Below are positions 55,670 to 64,000 of a DNA stretch of 64,000 nt, one piece after another. How positions within the stretch are numbered: position 1 is the first letter of the stretch; each line of letters begins with the position of its first letter. Under the pieces are notes generated by a model, which made no database searches, was not told the origin of the DNA, and saw only the letters and a program-made list of their open reading frames with translations. Made by a program: the position numbers and the translations under genes. The stretch covers positions 9,102,418 to 9,166,417 of the forward strand of contig JBBCBC010000026.1 of NCBI GenBank assembly GCA_037126765.1. The letters run 5' to 3'. The DNA is from Stenogyne calaminthoides. Its lineage: Eukaryota > Streptophyta > Magnoliopsida > Lamiales > Lamiaceae.

Positions 55670-57272
55670 TGTTGGAATTTAGAGGCACATAAACACATTA
55701 TACATGCGCAGCGGAAATAAACAGTTCACCAACAACGAACAATTAATTGCATAATTAAATACGTGTAAACATAAAGAGAAACCTTACAGTAAACTGTACG
55801 CATATTTCTCTACTATGGTATCCACGTAATCCCCAATCACGGACTTGCACGAATTTGCCAGTGTTGAATCCCGAGATGAATTTGCTAGGAAAATTCTAAC
55901 TCTAGATCTTATGAAGAAAATATGATTAACGTTGTTTGTGAATGCCCAAGAGCTTGTATATATAGGGAGGTCCAGCTTAAATCTTAAGTTAGCCCAATTG
56001 GGAAATAAAATCCCTAATCTTTATTTAAATAAATCTCTACGATTTATTTCCTATATATAAAATCTCTACGGATTTAATTTCCATGTATATCAAATCTCTA
56101 CGGATTTGATTCCATATATATTAAATCCTATAATAATATTCCATATATTATTATTGGGAATCCTATTTAATTAAATCCAATTTAATTAAACATTAATAAT
56201 AATTAATTCCAAATTAATCTATTATTAATTAATTCTCCATAAATAAAATATTAAATCCAATTTAACATTTAATCAACCAACTATAATCCGTAAAAGGGAA
56301 CTACTTTTTGTGTGACCCATAGACCCTCATATATCGAGCGATTAGTCAAACTAACGGGCTTAATTGAACCCTAGACAATAAATCAGACATTCTCAATATA
56401 TGAGGTACGTTGCGAGAAACGTGCAACTACCTTTAACTGAAACATGGGCTATTACGATTTCCTCCTTTCATTCACGAATACTCGATTAGTCTTAAACATG
56501 ATGAAGTGTCTATTCAAATAACATAATCAATTTATCTCTAATCACTAATTGATCATGTATGTCACACTTAGCCACAAAGTTTAAGTTGACGTGCATTGGC
56601 CGATGACTTTGATCCAATTATGATGAGAAGATGAGTATTCTCTCTAAATCCACATTGAGGAATGAATCCTATTCTTGGCTCAACTACCATGCACATGCAC
56701 TTCGTGATGAACCCAATCCAAGCCGTATCTACCCATAGACGTGTGCAAGCGTAGGTCATGGTCAAAGTTCATCACTCCACACATGTAGTGCGTATTGACC
56801 TCAAGTCAAAGGAGTATCGCATCGCTCCCACTAACCGAGACACCCGTAGAAACATATAGTGGAAATACATCAAACAGTTTCTCGGATGGGTGTACGAATA
56901 CCCTCTAAGGTATTTGTGCATCCATCATGAGATACCTAGTATCTCGTAGTAAATGAGATCTTACTACACTCTCTAAGAGTATGATGCAGATCGCACACCA
57001 ATCTCTATCGCATCATCAATATCCCATTCTTGATGATCCTTGATCGGGGCTATTTGAGAATCATGCTTAAGTCATCTGAGTTCTCACAACCTCAATGATA
57101 GCAATGACTCATGGGAACATTTGTATGAATAAATGCAAACAATCAAACATAATATTCATACAAGTGTATTGCCATGCATTAATATTAAATGATCTATAAT
57201 ATTAAATCAAACTGAATATCATCGAGTAATATGTCCTTATAATAGATTGTCTCTAGGACATTAACACTAACA
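55670..57272 (-). repeat. Middle B LTR, shared by B3 (3' side) and B2 (5' side)
   Basis: 1603 bp with complete termini. The right side borders the B3 polypurine tract and the left side the B2 primer-binding site, so it serves as 3' LTR of B3 and 5' LTR of B2. No target duplication separates them. TATA at 55957-55964. Confidence 0.9.
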
Positions 57273-57287
57273 ATCTCCCACTTGGAC
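57273..57287 (-). other. B3 polypurine tract
   Basis: ATCTCCCACTTGGAC on +, adjacent to the middle LTR. Confidence 0.8.
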
Positions 57288-57499
57288 TAGAGTCAATCAC
57301 CAACATGTTTAACCCTAGACCATCAAATGTCTAGTGTGTACATGAACACTTAGTGTTTCGGTGAATAGATCTTCCAAATTAAATATGTGGGAATACATTT
57401 TAATTCCATTTCTCCTATCCTTATGATCTCTCGGATCAAATGATAAGCCTGGGTACATGCCTCTTTCTGTTTGTTGATCTCGGTTCCTTACTTGCGCAT

Positions 57500-58005
57500 T
57501 CGCACCAACGTTGTCTCAATACAATTTTATTAGACAATTGACACTTGGAACTACCCCTAGTTCTCTTAAGAACTATAAAATCTAGACAACCACCTTGAGG
57601 CTTCTGATACAACAATGTACTCAACTTCGGTTGTTGAATCTGTGGTCGACTTGCTTGGAACTATTCTAACTGAATCTCCGTGAAAATTTTGTGGTGCATC
57701 GATTTCATCAATGTTCGGAGAGTCCTCAAGAGCTACACTTTCAGATGCATCGGTGGGAGGTTCTTGCACTTGCAAGCCTACTCCAATTACGCTCTCACTG
57801 GCTGAAAGACGATCATCTAGTGAAAGGCTCCCACCGTGAAAGTTGCTGAATGTTTCCATTGATTCCTGTCATGTTGCTTTGACAAGTTATCAGTCTTTTT
57901 GTTAATTCGTGGTTCTTGAATTTCTTCAAGTTCTATTAGCTTACGACCTTGTTCCTTAAAGACATAGTCTTCTTCGAGGACCTTGGTCTGCCTAGAAACA
58001 ATCAC
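57500..58005 (-). pseudogene. B3 linker fused to the RNase H C-terminus
   Basis: The minus-strand frame 57859-57566 reads from linker residues (DEIDAPQNFHG) directly into VPSKSTTDSTTEVEYIV, a piece of RNase H, with no RT between. The join at about 57675 keeps the frame open. Upstream 58005-57817 holds the acidic linker. A fused, non-functional product. Confidence 0.85.
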
Positions 58006-58950
58006 TGATTATTTCTCAGGTAGATAGAAGTAATATCCTTTAGTTTCCTAAGGATATCCCACAAAGTAACCTTTTTCACCTTTGGATTCCAACTTATCGG
58101 TAAGCATCTTTTTCACAATCACGGGGCAACCTCATGTTTTGATATGTGTAAAAGTTGGTTTATTGCCACACCATAGTCCATATGGTGTATGCTCAACCAA
58201 TTTAGATGGAATCCTATTCAGAATGTAGATTGAGGTTTGTAACGCGTATCCCCTAAGAATGTTGGAAGACAGGAAAAGCTCATCATGGACCTCACCATGT
58301 CTAACAGGGTTTGGTTTCTTCTCTCGGACACACCGTTCATCTGAGGTGTTCCGGGAGTAGTCCATTGTGACTGGATTCCATGTAACTTCAAGTAATCAGT
58401 GAATTCATGGCTAAGGTATTCACCTCCTCGATCCGATCGAAAAGTCTTGATACTCTTACCAAGTTGCTTCTCTACTTCAGCCTTAAACTCTTTGAATTTC
58501 TCAAAAGATTTGAATTTGTGTTTTATAAGATACACGTATCCGTATCTTGAGAAATCATCAGTAAAAGTGATGAAGTATCCGAAGTGACCTCTAGCTAGAG
58601 TGGGCAATGGTCCACAAACATCGTTGTAGATCAACTCTAGAACTTCTTTGGCATGCACCCCTTTCCCAGAAAAGAGTCTATTGATCATCTTGCCAATGAG
58701 ATAAGATTCACAATCTCCATAAGACTCACAGTCGAATGGGGTTGAGTAGTCTAACTTTCTTAACCATGCAATTAATTTTTCGTTTACATGATCAAGTTCT
58801 ACAATGCCATAAGTAAATCGGGTTTTCATGATTGCTAAATTTGAGTCTTTTATTTTGTATATTAAGAACATCATATCCATAATGCAACAAAAACATGTTG
58901 CGAGTAATAGAAAGAACTAAATGACAATCATTAAGTTCTAATCTAAAACT
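58006..58950 (-). pseudogene. B3 integrase
   Basis: The frame 58880-58218 is open for 220 codons and contains CESYLIGKM (zinc domain, one Cys replaced by Tyr), Asp in YNDVCGP near 58620, DDFSRYGYVYL, Asp in RSDRGGEY near 58430 and Glu in SERRNQT near 58320. All three catalytic acids lie in one open frame, the most intact integrase of family B here. A shift near 58220 leads into the C-terminal part (58365-58132). Confidence 0.85.
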
Positions 58951-59256
58951 AAAGGGTAAGTGTGACACATAAGTCCCCACACGTTCAATTAGCAACTCTT
59001 GCTCCGTTTCCACGTGTAAGACAACTTCACCCGCCCTAACTGCCCTATGACACATGAGCCCTTTCACATTAGTGCTAATGTCAGAGCCACACCAGGTATC
59101 CAATACCAAGTCGTTAACGCTATTAGTGGACATGTTTATCTTAATAACAAACATACATGTTCTACTTCTAGAAGCACCTAGTGTCTTCTTTTCAGCAACC
59201 AAAACCTTACAGTCCTTCTTCCGGTGCCCTCTTCCACTTACAGTAGAGGCACACAT
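58951..59256 (-). pseudogene. B3 nucleocapsid tail and protease
   Basis: The open frame 59256-58792 has RGHRKKDC (zinc-knuckle end), then LVLDTWCGSD near 59105 (DTG replaced by DTW), HLPFSFRLELNDCHLV and the pre-integrase YLWHC. Protease is complete in length but the glycine of the active-site triad is lost. Confidence 0.8.
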
Positions 59257-59289
59257 CCTTGTTTACCCGCTCCTTCTTTTGAACACCAT

Positions 59290-59860
59290 CTTAGTGATAG
59301 TGAACTAAAAAGTCTTGAGCACGTTGTGAAGTTCAGGCACGATCGCATAGTTCACAATGAAGCTAAAATATGAATCCGGTAGCAACTGAAGGATAGCATA
59401 GATGAAAACGTTGGTTTTTTTAGCTTAATGCCTAAATTACCAAGTTTCTCAATTATGCCTATCATCATTAGCATATGAGATGAAATTTTTCCTTCTTTAG
59501 CTAACCGACATCTGAACAAATCTCTCATCACTTCATAAATCTCAAAATGAGATTCAGAATCAAAGAGATCCTTCAGATGCTGGAGCATCTAGAAAAGATC
59601 CATTTTCTCACGTTGCCTATGTATATCGGGAGTCATGCCGAGCAACATCACACACTGAGCCTGGGAAGCATCCTCTTGATGCTTCTTCTGAGCTGCTACG
59701 TCAAACGTGGCTGTCTCAGAGTACCAGCCTTAAGGGTAACCGGGATATATGTGTCCAACACGTACTCAATCTTTTCTTGTCTTAGCACCAAACACATGTT
59801 TCGGTGCCAGTCCAGAAAATTTGGCCTAGCCAATTTAGTTTGTTTCCAAAACACATCTCA
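59290..59860 (-). pseudogene. B3 gag
   Basis: NFLDWHRNM near 59815, then the middle part with MLQHLKDL and SSHMLMMIG (frame 59588-59352) and a KTFEF-like end near 59310. At least two frame changes. It contains the roughly 130 bp that B2 lacks. Confidence 0.75.
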
Positions 59861-61861
59861 ATAACAGTTATACATTTCAACTAACCAAGAGAAATAAAAT
59901 AAAATGGGAATTAAACACATAATTCCTATGATCAATATTCAGCAATAAAAATAAACATGACCTTTCTTTTGTGTTTATTTTGTCTCCATTATTTTCACAT
60001 ACTTAACGACCTCATCTGAAAAGTACGAATTTATATCAAATATAAATTATAATGGATTAGGATCCATATTCCTTCTATCATAATCCCAGCGAGGGCTGAT
60101 CATTACAATAGCATAACCGGTAGGTCTCCAAACCAATTGCAAAACTGTAATTCCTAGTTTGTCGAACCTAGTTCGACTGATGTCACTTACCCTTTGTTCC
60201 CCGCGAGGGCTAGCGAAAGAAAGTTAAGTTGGTTTACAACCATCAAGCGGCGACATTACATGTCCCTATAAAAGTCCCGTTAGATGTAGATCCGAGCAAA
60301 AGACGAGGGTCGTTACGTACTCATTGGAATAAAATCTCCGGTTTACTTTTAATTTTGATGGAAGACATCTTATCAAATTAATGAGAAAACCATATTTTAG
60401 TGAGGAACGCTTTAAAGGCGGGGTATTAATTGCTTAATCGAGATCCAACATATTAATCAATATCTCATTTGAGCAATTATTGGGCGCCGCCTACCCAAAC
60501 ATGATTTCACACGGACTAACACTTATATGGGCGTCGTCTACCCAAACAATGATACGGTCCGACAAGTATTGAGCGCCGCCTACCCAAACAATTATAATGC
60601 GGACGTAAAAGGCATTAACAGAATGTAAAACACGTTAACCAAGTGGGAATTAATAACCCGTTTAATCATTTAAACTATAATTTTAAAATCCAATTTTAAA
60701 ATCAAGTTTTAATAATTAAATTCATTATTAACATTTTGACCTTTAATTAATTCAATTAATTAAGTCCGTCATTAGTCCAACTAATGCGTTTTAGTGAGAT
60801 TTAATAATTCTTTTAAAACAAATTTTAAAATCCAATTTTAAATTTAATTTTAAAATTATTAAACTTCAATAATTAATCCAATTAATTATATCATTAAGGT
60901 CCAACCTTTAATCCAATTTTAATTATTTGTTATTTAGGGGCTCAGGTGCAATTTCCAAAATTGCACGGGAGGGCTTGTCCCAAATCAAATTTGCAGAACA
61001 GCCCCCAACATCATCACCCTCCCAAATCGAATCCTATCCGAAAATTCCAAACACCAAAATCAACCGAAAGTTTCAGAATTTCAATTTCATCAATTAATTG
61101 AATTAATCAACCAAGAACATCGAAACATGAACCCAAAATAGAAAGTACAGATTCAGTGTTCGAAGCACCAAAAGGAAATCGAATCGACAAGCTAAAGAAC
61201 GCATGGATCACGGTTAATCGAGCGACGCTTGCCGCCAACATCACGCCTAGCGCAGGCGCTTCGTCGTCGAACGAAAGATGGGAGGTGGGTCAGGCGGGTG
61301 CCGCACTTCTTCGAAAAAATGGTTCAAATCGACGCTTTGCTATTTTAAAAACTAATCGAAGTCGGGCGGCGCATCGCCACTGACTCTTCCCGAATCTAGC
61401 GACGCGCCGCCTTGAACGCATCGAGACAGGCACATCGATCAAGTCCCGAGAGCAATCAACCGACGATAATCGAAATCGGAGAGAATCGGTGGTGCAACAC
61501 CACGAATCGAGCCGGGAACGAGAGCGTCTATAAGACAAAATCAGGTAGGAGACGACGACATCATCGCATATTGGACCGCTGGGCTATCGCACAAGAATAC
61601 GAGGCACGGTGCCTAAGACTAAATTTTTAGCGACGCAAGATAGCACCGCCGGTCGAGAGCGTTAGATTTTTACAAATCTTGGCATAAGACCACTAAACAA
61701 GGGGAAACCCTAAGAGCTGGGCGAGGGAGACGAAGCCATAAACAACAAAAAAAGCAAAAAAAAGAGGTGTGGTTTCTAATAACTGTGCCCCATCGATTTT
61801 AATAAAAAATTAATTAATTTGAAAAAATAAGTTCTGATGCAATTAATAACGAGAGCCTGAA
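59861..61861 (-). other. B3 5' leader
   Basis: Minus-strand leader with the GC-rich block at about 61140-61700, the GCACCTGAGCCCC segment near 60945, and three GGCGCC units at 60480-60590. It includes the pogo empty site near 60755-60765. ORFs at 61156-61630 fall in the GC-rich block and are not shared with B1 or B2. Confidence 0.75.
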
Positions 61862-61873
61862 GCTCTGACATCA
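61862..61873 (-). other. B3 primer-binding site
   Basis: Minus strand TGATGTCAGAGC, two changes from the tRNA-iMet complement, one base after the LTR end. Confidence 0.83.
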
Positions 61874-61874
61874 C

Positions 61875-63484
61875 TGTTGGAATTTAGAGGCACATAAACA
61901 CGTAATACATGCGCAACGGAAATAAACAGTTCACCAACAACGATCAATTAATTGCATAATTAAATACGTGTAAACATAAAGAGAAACCTTATAGTAAATA
62001 GTACGCATATTTCTCTACTATGGTATCAACGTAATCCCCAATCACGGACTTGCACGGATTTGCCAGTGTTGAATCCCGAGATGAATTTGCTAGGAAAATT
62101 CTAACTCTAGATCTTATGGAGAAAATATGAATTAACATTGTTTGTGAATTCCCAAGAGCTTGTATATATAGGGCAGCCCAACTTAAATCTTAAGCTAGCC
62201 CGATTGGGAAATAAAATCCCTAATATTTATTTAAATAAATCTCTACGATTTATTTCCTATATATAAAATCTCTACGGATTTAATTTCCATGTATATCAAA
62301 TCTCTACGGATTTGATTCCATATATATTAAATTCTATAATAATATTCCATATATTATTATTAGGAATCCTATTTAATTAAATCCAATTTAATTAAACATT
62401 AATAATAATTAATTCCAAATTAATCTATTATTAATTAATTCTCCATAAATTAAATATTAAATTCAATTTAACATTTAATCAACCAACTATAATCCGTAAA
62501 AGTGAAGTACTTGTTGTGTGACCCATAGGCCCTCATATATCGAGCGATTAGTCAAACTAACGGTCTTAATTGAACCCTAGACAATAAATCAGACATTCTC
62601 AATATATGAGGTACATTGCGAGAAACGTGCAACTACTTGTAACTGAAACATGGGCTATTATGATTTCCTCCTTTCATTCACGAATACTCGATTAGTCTTG
62701 AACATGATGAAGTGTCTATTCAAATAACATAATCAATTTATCTCTAATCACTAATTGATCATGTATGTCACACTTAGCCACAAAGTCTAAGTTGACGTGC
62801 ATCGGCCGATGACTTTGATCCAATTATGATGAGAAGATGAGTATTCTCTCTAAATCCACATTGAGGAATGAATCATATTCTTGGCTCAACTACCACGCAC
62901 ATGTACTTCGTGATGAACCCAATCCAAGCCATATCTACCCATAGACGGGTGCAAGCGTCGGTCATGGTCAAAGTTCATCACTCCTCACATGTCGTGCTTA
63001 TTGACCTCAAGTCAAAGGAGTATCGCATCACTCTCACTAATCGAGACACCCGTAGACACATATAGTGGAAATACATCAAACAGTTTCTCGGATGGGTATA
63101 CCAATACCCTCTAAGGTATTTGTGCATCCATCATGAGATACCTAGTATCTTGTAGTAAGTGAGATCTTACTACACTATCTAAGAGTATGATGCAAATCAC
63201 ACACCAATCTCTATTGCATCATCAATATTCCATTCTTGATGATCCTTGATTGGGGCTATTTGAGAATCATGCTTAAGTCATCTGAGTTCTCACAACCTCA
63301 ATGATAGCAATGACTCATGGGAACATTTGTATGAATAAATGCAAACAATCAAACATAATATTCATACAAGTGTATTGCCATACTTTAATATTAAATGGTC
63401 TATAATATTAAATCAAACTGAATATCATCGAGTATTATATCCTTACAATAGATTGTCTCTAGGACACTAACACTAACACTAACA
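61875..63484 (-). repeat. B3 5' LTR (outer end of the B array)
   Basis: It starts (minus strand) with three TTAGTG units where B1 has two, and ends TTCCAACA at 61875. TATA at 62163-62170. The outer end is flanked by the duplication ATGTG and SIRE LTR sequence. Confidence 0.9.
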
Positions 63485-63510
63485 ATGTGTATTCCCCCCC
63501 CATACACGTT
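63485..63510 (+). repeat. Displaced tail of the SIRE-A 3' LTR, with right target duplication ATGTG
   Basis: ATGTGTATT, a C-run and ATACACGT continue the SIRE LTR broken at 32278 (compare 11066-11096). After 63510 the match ends, so the last ~25-30 bp of the LTR (GAGACTCG..ACCAACA) are lost. Confidence 0.85.
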
Positions 63511-64000
63511 TGAATTTTTTATGCATAACAGTGATAGTTTTTACATATAAAAGTGATAGAACTCATGTAAAATCAGGTTCACTAGAGTGTTACTCTTAAT
63601 AATTGATCCATAACAACAAATGTAAATAAAGAAGTTTGATGAGTAATTATAATAAAATTTTAATAAACTATGCACCACTCAAGATTTTTGCATTACAAAA
63701 CAAAATTTTTCATATCTATATTATATAGCATGGTAGTGTAGTCAAGAATGAGTCTAGTGGGGGATGGCGCCCCCATTGTGATTTCAATTTTGTGTACTAT
63801 ATATGTAGTATATTTATTCTTTAAAATCGTAAAAAAAAAATTATTTTGCCCCGTTGAAATTTTAAAATTTTGCCTCCTTACTCAATAGAAAACTGCGCCC
63901 CCGTTGAGATAAAATTCTGAATCCGTCTCTAGGTGTAGAAACTAAAGTATGTTGTTAAAGTAAGCAATGAAAACACTGACAAAAGGAGCTACGGTACATT
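63511..64000. other. AT-rich flank with a short 'GGCGCCCCC' repeat relic
   Basis: No ORF of note. From about 63745 to 63940 a segment shows GGGGATGGCGCCCCC, TTTTGCCCCGTTGAAATTTT, a poly-A run and GCGCCCCCGTTGAGAT..GAATCCGTC. This G/C-run plus A/T-run pattern is common in short plant transposon relics near genes. I cannot assign it to a family. It is the only stretch outside the SIRE-A nest. Confidence 0.4.

Larger units (their letters stand above)
57273..61874 (-). mobile_element. B3 interior, reverse transcriptase deleted
   Basis: PBS, leader, gag, protease and integrase are present and collinear with B1, but the sequence jumps from the linker after integrase straight into the last part of RNase H at about 57675. 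Relative to B2 this removes about 1.25 kb (48142-49404 of B2). The interior is 4.6 kb instead of 5.8 kb. Confidence 0.87.
32279..63484 (-). mobile_element. B array: two tandem family-B copia elements sharing an LTR, minus strand, inserted in the SIRE-A 3' LTR
   Basis: On the minus strand: LTR (63484-61875), B3 interior (61874-57273), LTR (57272-55670), B2 interior (55669-47743), LTR (47742-47042 plus 33170-32279). The outer ends are the proper LTR termini and carry a 5-bp duplication (ACGTG/ATGTG), so the array behaves as a single insertion. The middle LTR has a PPT on one side and a PBS on the other, the signature of an LTR-sharing tandem. Later events are a 13.9-kb composite insertion in the last LTR, a pogo transposon, a 5.3-kb inversion and a roughly 1.25-kb deletion. 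Confidence 0.85.

Noticed and set aside
61156..61630. Short ORFs in the B3 leader
   Set aside because: Not shared with the B1 or B2 leaders and confined to the CpG-rich block. No start context or family match.
63745..63940. Assigning the G/C-run relic to a specific hAT or other family
   Set aside because: The pattern is suggestive, but terminal repeats and a target duplication could not be demonstrated from this window.

Overview
This window is plant nuclear repeat DNA, most likely from a eudicot. It is essentially one nest of Ty1/copia LTR retrotransposons plus one DNA transposon. I find no host protein gene, rRNA, tRNA gene or CRISPR array. The plant assignment rests on primer-binding sites matching plant initiator-Met tRNA (TGGTATCAGAGC), LTRs with TG..CA ends, an AT-rich background, long SIRE/Maximus-type copia elements with an extra ORF after pol, and a Lemi1-like pogo transposon. 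I cannot name the species.

Layout. (1) The outermost element is a SIRE-type copia on the + strand (SIRE-A). Its 5' LTR remnant is 10050-11117, its interior 11118-30667, and its 3' LTR 30668-32278, whose last bases reappear at 63485-63510. (2) A second copia family ('B', LTR about 1.6 kb) sits in both SIRE-A LTRs. B1 (+ strand) ends at 10049 in the 5' LTR, and its own 5' LTR is interrupted by another LTR ('C1', 1-1183). A 31.2-kb minus-strand B array (32279-63484) sits in the 3' LTR, flanked by the 5-bp duplication ACGTG/ATGTG. (3) A third copia ('D', 12316-21411, duplication ACAAC) sits inside the gag zinc knuckle of SIRE-A.

The B array reads on the minus strand as LTR (63484-61875), B3 interior, shared LTR (57272-55670), B2 interior, LTR (47742-47042 plus 33170-32279). 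That last LTR is split by a 13.9-kb block holding a second SIRE element (SIRE-B, 33171-45355) and a minus-strand C LTR (to 47041). Within B2, 50292-55610 is inverted, and this inverted piece carries a 2177-bp pogo/Lemi1-like transposon (51337-53513, TA duplication).

Coding content. Every gag-pol is broken by stops, frameshifts or deletions, so nothing looks autonomous now. The best preserved are the D reverse transcriptase/RNase H and the SIRE-B reverse transcriptase. Both SIRE copies carry a roughly 1,100-codon additional ORF after pol ('env-like' position). It has a conserved C-terminal domain, is much more diverged than the adjacent pol, and shows no obvious membrane segment. The pogo transposase keeps its DDD triad but has two stops and a frameshift.

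The most informative results are structural: the nesting order given by target-site duplications, an LTR-sharing tandem array, a precisely mapped 5.3-kb inversion, and two patches of patterned sequence decay in SIRE-B.
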